Notes under the pieces: generated by a model | Databases searched by the model: none | What the model was told of the DNA's origin: nothing | What the model saw: only the letters and a program-made list of their open reading frames with translations | From: Caballeronia megalochromosomata | GTDB taxonomy: Bacteria > Pseudomonadota > Gammaproteobacteria > Burkholderiales > Burkholderiaceae | Length of the DNA stretch: 64,000 bases | Assembly (NCBI GenBank): GCA_001580565.1 | Contig: LRBF01000001.1 | Location: forward strand, 1 to 64,000 | Direction of reading: 5' to 3' | Program-made: the position numbers and the translations under genes | Part shown: one piece after another, positions 50,869-58,813 of the stretch | Layout of the letters: the number at the start of each line of letters is the position of its first letter | Position numbering within the stretch: position 1 is the first letter of the stretch

Positions 50869-52517
50869 GCAGGCGCCTGATGCACGCGGCCGCCGAGAAT
50901 CGTGCCCCACACGCGTAGTTGGCCGAGGCGCTCCGCTGGAACGTCACCCGGATCTTCATCGAGCACGGCGAAATCCGCGAACTTGCCGACTTCGATGCTG
51001 CCGACGACCTCATCCATGCCGATTGTGAAGGCCGCGCCGAGCGTGATCGCGCGCAGCGCATCGGGCACGCTCAGGCGTTCCGTTTCCCCGAGCACTCGCC
51101 CCGATGCGGTCTGACGTTGCACCGCGCACCACGCGGTGAAAAGCGGATTGAGTTGCGTGATGGGCGCATCCGAATGCAGGCCAAACGTGATGCCGAGTTC
51201 GTTCGCCGTGCCCGCTGCGTTCATGCGGTTCGCGCGGTCGGCGCCCATCGTTTGCGTGTAGTGCGCGTCGCCCCAGTAGTAGATGTGATTGGAGAAGAAG
51301 TTCACGCACATGCCGAGGCGGGCGGCGCGTTCGAGTTGTCTTCTATCGGCCATCTGACAATGCTGTAGCGTATGCCGGTGATCCGATCGCGGATGCCGGC
51401 TCAGGATCGTTTCGATTGCATCCAGCACGAGTTCGGTGGCTTCGTCGCCGTTCGTGTGGATATGCAGTTGCAGACCCGCCAGATGGAAAGGCAGGAAGGT
51501 CTCGACGAACTGCTCCGGCGGAATCAGCCATAGACCATTGGGCCGTCCGTTCACGTATCCAGGCCAGCGCAGACGTGCGGTGAAGCCCTGGATCGAGCCA
51601 TCGACGATGAATTTCACCGGCCCGAAGCGCAGCTTGTCCGAGTTGAGCCTCACGGCTTCCAGCACGCGATCAGGTCCGCCTTCGGGGTTACGTTGCGGTC
51701 CGAACGCGGGCACGAGACGAATCGGAAAGCGCGCATCGCGCGTGACTTCGACCAGATTGCGCATGCCCTTGTCGGACAGATCGTTGAGCAGGTCGGTGGC
51801 CGTCGTCACGCCGGCGAGTTGCGCGACCTTGCCGAAAGCGCGAATCGCGTCGGGGTTGTCGCTTGCAGAGAGCGACAGCTTCGCACCGATCACGCGATAC
51901 ACCGGGAACATCGCCGCGAACTCCTGCAATTCGCCGGTGAGCTGGCCGCTATCGTCTTTCACGATACCGTCGACGTCGGTGTCTTCGTCGATGCCGGCGA
52001 CTTCGAGCATCGGCGAATTCACGTTCATCAGATGCACGCTCGCATGCAGGATCGCGATGGGGCGCGTCGCCGATACGCGATCGAGCTGCGTCGTCGTCAG
52101 ACGCTCGCTGCCGAAGAAGATCGGATCGAAGCCCCATGCGAGCAGCGGCGCGCTGGCGTCATCGAGTTTGCGCTCGGCTTGCTGCAATCGCGCGATCACC
52201 GCATCGAGCGATTGCAGCCCGGGCCAGCGCGTGCCATCGGGTCCGCGACGCTCGTAATAGCCGACATAGACCGCGCTCCACATCGCGCCTTCCATCAGAT
52301 GCGAATGACCTTCGACGAGGCCGGGCATCAGCACCTTGTCGGCGAAGGTTGTGTCCGGCTCGGCATCGGTCCATTGTCGGATGTCGTCGAGCGTGCCGAC
52401 CGAGAGGATCTTGCCGTCGCGGATCGCCACATGCGTGGCGACCGGCTGACGCGGATTCATCGTCAGAATCCTGCGTGCGACGAGCACCTTCACTGCGTTG
52501 TTGTCGGTTTGATTCAT
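50865..52517 (-). CDS. YtcJ-type metal-dependent amidohydrolase; candidate N-acetyltaurine amidohydrolase (NaaS-like)
   Basis: A 550-residue amidohydrolase-3 family enzyme. The metal ligands His71 and His73 are in GLVEGHSHLMEG; later His motifs are LQLHIHTNGDEATEL, HTLQHCQMADRR and TFGLHSDAPITQLN with the catalytic Asp. Small beta-sandwich halves flank the barrel. In C. necator N-acetyltaurine is cleaved to taurine and acetate by an amidohydrolase encoded with a symporter, two accessory proteins and a regulator (naaROPST); the set here matches that pattern and lies beside taurine dehydrogenase genes. Many YtcJ relatives have other substrates, so this is inference. It overlaps both the symporter and CobW-like genes by 4 bases. 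Confidence 0.72.
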   Translation of the reverse strand: MNQTDNNAVKVLVARRILTMNPRQPVATHVAIRDGKILSVGTLDDIRQWTDAEPDTTFADKVLMPGLVEGHSHLMEGAMWSAVYVGYYERRGPDGTRWPGLQSLDAVIARLQQAERKLDDASAPLLAWGFDPIFFGSERLTTTQLDRVSATRPIAILHASVHLMNVNSPMLEVAGIDEDTDVDGIVKDDSGQLTGELQEFAAMFPVYRVIGAKLSLSASDNPDAIRAFGKVAQLAGVTTATDLLNDLSDKGMRNLVEVTRDARFPIRLVPAFGPQRNPEGGPDRVLEAVRLNSDKLRFGPVKFIVDGSIQGFTARLRWPGYVNGRPNGLWLIPPEQFVETFLPFHLAGLQLHIHTNGDEATELVLDAIETILSRHPRSDHRHTLQHCQMADRRQLERAARLGMCVNFFSNHIYYWGDAHYTQTMGADRANRMNAAGTANELGITFGLHSDAPITQLNPLFTAWCAVQRQTASGRVLGETERLSVPDALRAITLGAAFTIGMDEVVGSIEVGKFADFAVLDEDPGDVPAERLGQLRVWGTILGGRVHQAPA

Positions 52518-53923
52518 GAGTCGTTCGAGTGGATCAGGTCAGCGTGAACATGCTTGCGGCCCGCGCTCGGATTGGCGAGAAACACGACGAGCAGATTCAC
52601 GGCGAGACAGATGAGGCCGATATTGATTCCGGCGATATCGACATGGAACGCGTACAGGACGACCGCGAGCACCTGCCCCACGAGCAGTCCCGATGCGATC
52701 GCACGCGCACTCACGCGCAGACCGAGCACGATCGCGATGACGCCCGGGAAATACTGCGTGACGCCGTAGTACGTCATGTTGATGAGCGTGAGCATGAGGT
52801 TGGGCGTCGCGAGCGTCATGCCGATGGAAAGCACCAGATAGAGCCCGATCACCACTTTGGCGCTGGCCTTCTGACGTGTCTCCGGCATGTTCGGCAGCAG
52901 ATTGCGCGTGACCACGGGGCCGATCGCGAGACAGATGCCCGCGAGCACGAGCAGGCCCGAGAGCGACGCGCCCGCCGCGACCAGACCCACCAGCCACGGC
53001 GGCAACAGATGCACGACCGCGGTGAAGAACGCCTCGTTGGGCGAGCCGAGCGGCACGTTCTGCGCGATCGCATAGTAGGACGCGACCACGAGGAACGGAT
53101 ACATCAGCATGTAGAGCGGCATCACCACTTGCGAGCGGCGGATGGTGTTTGCGCTCTTCGCGGTGAAGAAGTTCTGGATCGCGAAGGGCATCACGTAGAA
53201 GCCGAGCGACTGGAAGAGCATCGTGCTCATCGAGAAGGTGAGTTGATGCGCGCTCATCGCGTTCGATACATGCTGGCTCGCGGCCCTGAACACCGGCTCG
53301 ACTCCTGCCTGCCACGCGACGGCGATGCCCGTGATGACGATCGCCGCGACCATCAGGATGTCCTTCAGAATGGCGATATATGCCGATGCCCGCACGCCGG
53401 CGATCGCGATGTAGGTGAACGCAAGCAGCGCGGAAATCATGATGAGAATCACCGGATTCAGGTTCCAGCCGAGACCCTTGAGCGCGGCGACGAGTCCGGT
53501 GAACTGCAACTGGCCCCACGGCAGCAGAAAGATCAGCGCCGAAATCGCGACGATCAATTCGAGCGCGCGGCTCCCGAAGTGTCCCTTGAAGAGGTCCGGT
53601 AGCGTGATCGCGTTGTAGCGCTTGCCCGCTTCCCAGATTTTCGGACCGACGAAATAGCCGATGGGATAGGCAAGCAGGATATAGCCGAGAAACCAGACGC
53701 CGTACGTCGGCCCCTTCGCGTAGATGCCGCCTGGAAAGCCGACCATCGTGCCGATGCTGTAGATCTCGCCCGCCGCGAGAAAGAACACCAGCCATGCGCC
53801 GAATTGACGCGATGCGACAAAGAAGTCGTGCACGCTTTGCGAGCCGCGCCCCTTGCCCGCGCGCAACGCGAGCCACAACGACAGCGCGATGAAGCCCAGA
53901 AATACCGTGGAAGCCATGCTCAT
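52514..53923 (-). CDS. Sodium:solute symporter (SSS family), NaaT-like candidate
   Basis: A 469-residue inner-membrane symporter with about 13 hydrophobic helices. SSS signatures: SVHDFFVASRQFGAWLVFFL, AAGEIYSIGTMVGFPGGIYA, and the helix AGVRASAYIAILKDILMVAA. It is translationally coupled to the amidohydrolase (4-base overlap) and follows the small DUF3311-like gene by 6 bases. It should bring in the amidohydrolase substrate. AAGGAG lies very close to the ATG at 53923; an ATG two codons later is also possible. Confidence 0.86.
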   Translation of the reverse strand: MSMASTVFLGFIALSLWLALRAGKGRGSQSVHDFFVASRQFGAWLVFFLAAGEIYSIGTMVGFPGGIYAKGPTYGVWFLGYILLAYPIGYFVGPKIWEAGKRYNAITLPDLFKGHFGSRALELIVAISALIFLLPWGQLQFTGLVAALKGLGWNLNPVILIMISALLAFTYIAIAGVRASAYIAILKDILMVAAIVITGIAVAWQAGVEPVFRAASQHVSNAMSAHQLTFSMSTMLFQSLGFYVMPFAIQNFFTAKSANTIRRSQVVMPLYMLMYPFLVVASYYAIAQNVPLGSPNEAFFTAVVHLLPPWLVGLVAAGASLSGLLVLAGICLAIGPVVTRNLLPNMPETRQKASAKVVIGLYLVLSIGMTLATPNLMLTLINMTYYGVTQYFPGVIAIVLGLRVSARAIASGLLVGQVLAVVLYAFHVDIAGINIGLICLAVNLLVVFLANPSAGRKHVHADLIHSNDS

Positions 53924-53929
53924 ATCTCC

Positions 53930-54139
53930 TTACGCGCCGCGCGCTTCGTGCTGTTCCGCATTTTTGTCGAACAACACCCAGCAGAGCTGGAGACACACCG
54001 AGGTCAGCACGAACCAGCCGAAAATCCACGCATAAATAAACGGCACGCCGAGCACGTAAAAGTCGTTCGAGGCAGCCCACGGCAACAGGCCGATGACGCC
54101 GACGAACGGCAAACCGATTCCGATCAGAAACTTGAGCAT
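53930..54139 (-). CDS. DUF3311-like small membrane protein, symporter partner
   Basis: A 69-residue protein with two hydrophobic helices (FLIGIGLPFVGVIGLLPWAA and FIYAWIFGWFVLTSVCLQLC) and a charged tail. Proteins of this type are commonly encoded directly before SSS transporters, as here with a 6-base gap, and may be a small transporter subunit. GGAG stands 6 bases upstream of the ATG at 54139. First gene of the minus-strand symporter-amidohydrolase-CobW unit. Confidence 0.75.
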   Translation of the reverse strand: MLKFLIGIGLPFVGVIGLLPWAASNDFYVLGVPFIYAWIFGWFVLTSVCLQLCWVLFDKNAEQHEARGA

Positions 54140-54385
54140 GGACCACTCCGTATGATCATTGGCCCGCGCGGGACATGCGTTACGCGAGAGAAAGAGGATT
54201 GGGTCCAGTATGACCAGACAAAAATGGCCGGCCGTAGTGCCAGAAGGGACCAATCGCTGGGGCCAGGGACGCGCCGCAACGGCTTCCTGACTGGCCGCGC
54301 CCTGGCACTAACGATGGTCCCGGCGTGGCTCTAAGCGGTGCGCGAAGTTCAGTGCAGTATGAGGGTACTTTCCAAGGAGTTATCG
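54140..54385. promoter_or_regulatory. Divergent promoter region with inverted GGACC-containing repeats
   Basis: This 246-base region lies between the symporter unit and the TauY-like gene. It has GCCAGGGaCGCG (54262-54273) and CGCGCCCTGGC (54296-54306) as inverted arms, with GGGACCAATCG (54246-54256) and CGATGGTCCC (54312-54321) further out, so an imperfect inverted repeat of over 25 bases per arm. At 54200-54217 the minus strand reads CTGGTCATACTGGACCCA, two direct CTGG(A/T)C units 9 bases apart. This resembles the CTGGACYTAA-type direct repeats I recall for TauR. AAGGAG stands 6 bases before the GTG at 54386. Confidence 0.5.
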
Positions 54386-55819
54386 GTGGCTACTCTCGAC
54401 TACGTTGCGCCGGCCTTTCGTGGCGCGTGCGCCCCATACGATCCGCTCTACGACCCGCTCGTCTCGCCCATCGGCCGTCAGGCGATGGACTATGCGCCCA
54501 CCTACTGGGTCGCGACCGCCGGTGAGCCGCCCGAGGACGACGGCCCCTTGCCCGGCGACGCCGACGTCGACGTATTGATAGTCGGCGCGGGATTCACCGG
54601 CCTTTCCACCGCGCTCTTTCTGGCGCGGGAGCATGGCATCCGCGCGACCGTCGTCGATGCGAACCGCACCGCGTGGGGCTGCACGAGCCGCAACGGCGGG
54701 CAGGGGCAGAACGCGAGCGGCCGTCTTTATCGCTCGCAATGGATCGAGCGCTGGGGCAAGCAGACGGCGCTCAAGCTCGACGCGGAAATCCGCGAAGGTT
54801 TCGACACGTTCAAGCAACTGATCGGCGAATTCGCGTGCGATCCGCAGCCGGGCGGGCATCTGTATATCGCGCATCGTGCGCGCAAGATGGACTTCCTCAC
54901 GAACGAATGCAAGGTGATGCGCGATGTCTTCGGCTACGACGCGCGCATGTTGAGCGCGAAGGAAGTCGCGCAAACATACGTGGACGATCGCGAAAATTGC
55001 GGTGCGCTGCACGAACCCGATGGCATCGGCGTACATCCGCTCAAGCTCGCGTTCGGTTATATGCGCATGGCGCGCTCGCTCGGCGTGAAGGTGCATACGA
55101 GCACGCCCGTGATCGACGTCGAGACGATCCGCGGCGTGCATCATGTGCGCACGCCGCGCGGCGTGATTCGCGCGAAGGCGGTGGCGTTCGCGACCGGCGG
55201 CTATACACGCAACGACATGCATCGCACGCTGTCCGCGAAGATCATGCCGATTCTTTCGAACTCGCTCGTCACGCGGCCGCTCACGCAGGAAGAGCTCGCA
55301 TCGACCAACTTCCGCACGCACGAGGTCATCACCGATACGCGCACGCTGCGCTTTTACTATCGGCTGCTGCCGGACAACCGCGTGCAGATCGGCAGCCGCA
55401 GCGCGATCACGGGCGCGGATGCCGCGAACCCACGGCACATGGATGTGCTCATCGAAGGCCTGCATCGCAAGTTCCCCTCGCTGAAGGGCATTCGCATCGA
55501 TTACTCGTGGTGGGGCTGGGTCGATGTGAGTCACGACATGATGCCGCGCGTCGCGCAGCCCGATCCGCAGCAGAGCATCTTCTACGCAGTGGGATATGGC
55601 GGCAACGGCGTGTCCTTCTCCGCGCATGCGGGGCGGCGCATGGCCGAGCGCGTCGCGGGCAAGTGGCAACACAGCCGCGACGATCTGCCGATCTACGACT
55701 CCGCGCTCGAATATCCGAACGTGATGGGCATGGTGCGATGGAAAGGTTTCGCACCGTTCCGTCGCGTCGGACAGCGATTTCTTTACCACAAGTATCTGGC
55801 GCAGGACGAGAAGCGCTGA
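54386..55819 (+). CDS. tauY: DadA/PuuB-type FAD oxidoreductase; candidate taurine dehydrogenase large subunit
   Basis: A 477-residue amine-oxidising flavoprotein. FAD motif VDVLIVGAGFTGLSTALFLA (about 61-80), then VVDANRTAWGCTSRNGGQGQ, typical of the gamma-glutamylputrescine-oxidase group; the C-terminus has FYAVGYGGNGVSFSAHAGRR. By family it deaminates a primary or secondary amine. The NTF2-like gene 42 bases downstream gives the TauY-TauX pair known for taurine dehydrogenase, which forms sulfoacetaldehyde and ammonia and passes electrons to a cytochrome. The start is the GTG at 54386 with AAGGAG 6 bases upstream. A putrescine or other amine substrate is the alternative, but the surrounding sulfonate genes favour taurine. 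Confidence 0.75.
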   Translation: MATLDYVAPAFRGACAPYDPLYDPLVSPIGRQAMDYAPTYWVATAGEPPEDDGPLPGDADVDVLIVGAGFTGLSTALFLAREHGIRATVVDANRTAWGCTSRNGGQGQNASGRLYRSQWIERWGKQTALKLDAEIREGFDTFKQLIGEFACDPQPGGHLYIAHRARKMDFLTNECKVMRDVFGYDARMLSAKEVAQTYVDDRENCGALHEPDGIGVHPLKLAFGYMRMARSLGVKVHTSTPVIDVETIRGVHHVRTPRGVIRAKAVAFATGGYTRNDMHRTLSAKIMPILSNSLVTRPLTQEELASTNFRTHEVITDTRTLRFYYRLLPDNRVQIGSRSAITGADAANPRHMDVLIEGLHRKFPSLKGIRIDYSWWGWVDVSHDMMPRVAQPDPQQSIFYAVGYGGNGVSFSAHAGRRMAERVAGKWQHSRDDLPIYDSALEYPNVMGMVRWKGFAPFRRVGQRFLYHKYLAQDEKR

Positions 55820-55861
55820 AACCCGTTCAAACCTTTCGCAACGCACTGAAAATATCGACAC

Positions 55862-56251
55862 ATGAGCACTCAAACGAATCAGGATTACATCCGCTTGCTG
55901 GAGTCCTTCAACGATGCGTGGAATCGCCACGACATCGATGCCTTGATGAACTGCATGGCGGAAGAATGCGTCTTTCACGGCGTGGCCGGACCCGATGCGC
56001 TGGGCCGCACCTTCAGGGGCCGCGACGAAGTGCGCAAGGGCTTCGCGCTCGCGTGGGAAACTTTCCCCGACGCATCGTGGAAGGACGGTGAACACTTCGT
56101 GAGCGGCGAGCGCGGTGTATCGGAATCGACGTTTTGCGGCACGAAAGCGGACGGCTCGCGCGTCGAGGCCCGCATGGTGGATGTCTTCACCTTCAGCGAG
56201 GGCAGGATTGCCGTCAAGAACGCGTATCGCAAGGACCGCCCGGCACTCTGA
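55862..56251 (+). CDS. tauX: NTF2/SnoaL-like protein; candidate taurine dehydrogenase small subunit
   Basis: A 129-residue cone-shaped alpha+beta protein: YIRLLESFNDAWNRHDIDAL, MAEECVFHGVAGPDALGRTF, GRDEVRKGFALAWETFPDAS and DVFTFSEGRIAVKNAYRKDR are the usual SnoaL-like elements. Alone this fold says little. Directly after the TauY-like gene it matches the small subunit TauX. It is 42 bases downstream and probably co-transcribed. Confidence 0.72.
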   Translation: MSTQTNQDYIRLLESFNDAWNRHDIDALMNCMAEECVFHGVAGPDALGRTFRGRDEVRKGFALAWETFPDASWKDGEHFVSGERGVSESTFCGTKADGSRVEARMVDVFTFSEGRIAVKNAYRKDRPAL

Positions 56252-56356
56252 AGAATGCAGGAGACCGTCATCGCATGACTGAATGAAATGACTCGACTCG
56301 CTGGCAATGAACCGGCGAGCGAGCCTTGAATCGATACAAGCAAAGCAGGAGACGAC

Positions 56357-57796
56357 ATGCAATCGAACACGGATCAAGGCGATCTCAAGTGTGGCCTCAA
56401 GCAGCGCCACATGACGATGATCGCGCTGGGCGGCGTCATAGGCGCCGGACTTTTCGTCGGTAGCGGTGTGGTGATCCAGCAGGCCGGACCCGCCGCGATT
56501 CTCTCGTTCCTCATCACAGGCGGTCTCGTGGTCCTCGTCATGCGCATGCTCGGCGAGATGGCCTGCGCGATGCCCACCGTCGGCTCGTTCTATGAATATG
56601 CGCGCCTCGCCTTCAGGACGCAGCGCGGGCCGGGCCGTCTCGCCGGCTTTCTGACAGGCTGGATGTACTGGTACTTCTGGGTCATCGTGATCGCGCTCGA
56701 AGCGGTCGCGGGCGCAAAGCTCGTGCAGTTCTGGATACCCGATGTGCCTGCGTGGATCATCAGTCTCGTGCTGCTCGTCGTGCTTACGCTGACCAACCTC
56801 ATTTCAGTGGGCAGTTACGGCGAGTTCGAGTTCTGGTTCTCGTCGATCAAGGTCGGCGCGATCATCGTGTTCCTGTTCCTCGGCGGCCTGTATGTATGCG
56901 GTTTCTGGCCCGCATCGATGCACACGACCGACGTCGCCACGACCTTCCTCGGACACGGCGGGTTCATGCCCAAAGGCATCGGACCAGTGATGACGGGCGC
57001 GGTGGCCGCGACTGGTTTCTACTTCGGCGCGGAGATCGTCACGATCGCGGCGGCCGAAGCGAAGGAGCCCGCCAAGGCCGTCGCAAAGGCGACCAATTCG
57101 GTCATCACGCGCGTGCTGGTGTTCTATGTTGGGTCGGTGGCGCTCGTCGTCGCGCTGGTGCCGTGGAATTCGCATCAGATGGCAACGCCCTACGTGAGCG
57201 CGCTCGAAGTGATGGGCATGCCCGCCGCCGCCAACGTGATGAACGCGATCGTGCTCACCGCGGTGCTGTCCGCGCTCAATTCGGGCCTGTATGCGGCATC
57301 GCGCATGCTGTTCGCATTGACGCGTCACGGCGATGCGCCGCTCGGTCTCGCGAAGGTCAACAAGCGCGGCGTGCCGGTGCGCGCCATCCTGCTCGGCACG
57401 GTGTTCGGCTATGTGTCCGTGGTGATGTCCTACATCTCGCCGGATACGGTGTTCGCGTTTCTCGTCAATTCGTATGGCACGGTGGCGATCTTCGTGTACC
57501 TGCTGATCGCGTTCTCGCAACTCCGTCTGCGCGCTCGGATGACGAGCTTCGAAGCCAACGATCTGCGCGTGCGCATGTGGGGATTTCCCTATCTCACCTG
57601 GCTCGCGATCTTCGGCATGGCCGCGATCCTCGTCGCGATGGCCTTCATCCCGGATCAGCGCAAGCCGCTGTGGCTGGGTGTCGCGAGCCTCGGCATTCTG
57701 ATCGTCGCGTATATGGTGTTCAAGCGCGGCCGCAAGGAAGCCGAGATTGAAGACGACGCGCATTCGACCCAGCATCTGCAAACGGTCGAACGATAA
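56357..57796 (+). CDS. Amino-acid permease (APC family); candidate taurine importer
   Basis: A 479-residue inner-membrane permease with 12 predicted helices. APC marks: LKQRHMTMIALGGVIGAGLF, VGSGVVIQQAGPAAILSFLI, RMLGEMACAMPTVGSFYEYA, then LTGWMYWYFWVIVIALEAVA. It groups with the GABA/aromatic amino-acid permease branch. Position 106 bases after the TauX-like gene and before a bidirectional terminator suggests it imports taurine, a zwitterion similar to beta-alanine and GABA, which such carriers take. Confidence 0.82.
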   Translation: MQSNTDQGDLKCGLKQRHMTMIALGGVIGAGLFVGSGVVIQQAGPAAILSFLITGGLVVLVMRMLGEMACAMPTVGSFYEYARLAFRTQRGPGRLAGFLTGWMYWYFWVIVIALEAVAGAKLVQFWIPDVPAWIISLVLLVVLTLTNLISVGSYGEFEFWFSSIKVGAIIVFLFLGGLYVCGFWPASMHTTDVATTFLGHGGFMPKGIGPVMTGAVAATGFYFGAEIVTIAAAEAKEPAKAVAKATNSVITRVLVFYVGSVALVVALVPWNSHQMATPYVSALEVMGMPAAANVMNAIVLTAVLSALNSGLYAASRMLFALTRHGDAPLGLAKVNKRGVPVRAILLGTVFGYVSVVMSYISPDTVFAFLVNSYGTVAIFVYLLIAFSQLRLRARMTSFEANDLRVRMWGFPYLTWLAIFGMAAILVAMAFIPDQRKPLWLGVASLGILIVAYMVFKRGRKEAEIEDDAHSTQHLQTVER

Positions 57797-57811
57797 GCAG
57801 CGCGAGACGGC

Positions 57812-57839
57812 GGCCGGTTTGCTGCATTGCAAACCGGCC
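57812..57839. terminator. Bidirectional terminator between the permease and sauR genes
   Basis: A perfect 11-bp stem GGCCGGTTTGC (57812-57822) / GCAAACCGGCC (57829-57839) with a 6-base loop. It stands between two convergent genes, 16 bases after the permease stop and 2 bases after the IclR stop. Confidence 0.75.
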
Positions 57840-57841
57840 GT

Positions 57842-58603
57842 TCATTCCTTGAACGTTTTGGCGGTTTCCTCGGCGGTGCGGCGCAGATCGGGCTCGAATG
57901 CGAGCAGTTGATCCAGCGCGACGCGTCCGACCGGCGCCTGAATCGCAATCGCCGCGCACGCGCGATTGCGGTCGAGCATCACCGGCACTGCAATCGCGAC
58001 GAGTCCCTGCAAGTGCTCCTGATTGTTGATGGCGAGCATGCGGCGGCGCGTCAACGCGAGTTCGCGGCGCAAGGCATCGCGATCGGTGATGGTTCGCTCC
58101 GAGTACGAGCGCAGCGGCAGACGCTCGATCATCCGCTCGCGCCGTTCCTTCGGCAGAAAGCTGAGCAGCAGCTTGCCGCTTGCCGAGCAATGCAGCGGCA
58201 CATGCGAGCCCGGCTGCAAATGCATGCGCAACGGCCAGCCGGTCTCGACGCGATCCACATAGACAACGTCGTTACCCGCGAGCATCGTCAGATTGCAGGT
58301 TTCGCCGACACGCGAGACGAGCTGTTCCAGGAGCGCATGACGCGCCGCAGCGGGGCCGGCATGCATCAGCACGTTGATGGCGAGCGTGCGCACGCGCGCC
58401 GAGCATTCGTAGAGCTTGTCGCTCGCGCCGCGCGTGACGAGCCATGCGTCCATCAGTTGCACGAGGATGCGATGCACGGTCTGCTTGGGCAGGCCCAGCG
58501 CATCGACGAGCTCGGTCATGGAAAGCGGGCGATTCGCTTCGGCGAGCGTTTCGAGCACCCGGAACGCGCGCACGGCGGCGGCATTCGATTGATTCGACGT
58601 CAC
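57842..58603 (-). CDS. sauR: IclR-family regulator of sulfoacetate genes (SauR-like)
   Basis: A 253-residue regulator: winged helix AVRAFRVLETLAEANRPLSM and ELVDALGLPKQTVHRILVQL (about 10-50), effector domain GETCNLTMLAGNDVVYVDRV, LHCSASGKLLLSFL and NQEHLQGLVAIAVPVMLDR. The start is GTG at 58603 with GGAGAG upstream; a long open frame runs on beyond it, antisense to sauS, but is not coding. It is divergent from sauSTU, the same arrangement as C. necator sauRSTU, with an inverted repeat in the shared promoter region. Confidence 0.85.
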   Translation of the reverse strand: MTSNQSNAAAVRAFRVLETLAEANRPLSMTELVDALGLPKQTVHRILVQLMDAWLVTRGASDKLYECSARVRTLAINVLMHAGPAAARHALLEQLVSRVGETCNLTMLAGNDVVYVDRVETGWPLRMHLQPGSHVPLHCSASGKLLLSFLPKERRERMIERLPLRSYSERTITDRDALRRELALTRRRMLAINNQEHLQGLVAIAVPVMLDRNRACAAIAIQAPVGRVALDQLLAFEPDLRRTAEETAKTFKE

Positions 58604-58660
58604 GTTGCCTCTCTCCGTCTGCTTACTTTGCGGTTGTATTTCATTGTGCGTCGAAAACAC

Positions 58661-58695
58661 CAGTTTTCGGGACTCTGGAAAGTCCCGAAAAACTG
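58661..58695. promoter_or_regulatory. Inverted repeat in the sauR-sauS divergent promoter, probable SauR operator
   Basis: CAGTTTTCGGGACT (58661-58674) and AGTCCCGAAAAACTG (58681-58695) are complementary except for one extra A, with a 6-base spacer. It lies 58 bases upstream of sauR and 118 bases upstream of sauS. GTCCGGAAAACGGGAC (58731-58746) contains further similar half-sites. Confidence 0.65.
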
Positions 58696-58813
58696 AATTT
58701 CCGATGCTGGCGATTTCGCTGCATGCGTTAGTCCGGAAAACGGGACCGTGCGACGGACGCGGCTGACTAGATTGGAAAGCATCGCCAATCTTCCAACAGC
58801 CGAGGTTTATCGC

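Noticed and set aside
54262..54306. Inverted repeat upstream of the TauY-like gene as a terminator
   Set aside because: No T-tract follows on either strand, and it lies between divergent genes, so a regulatory role is more likely.
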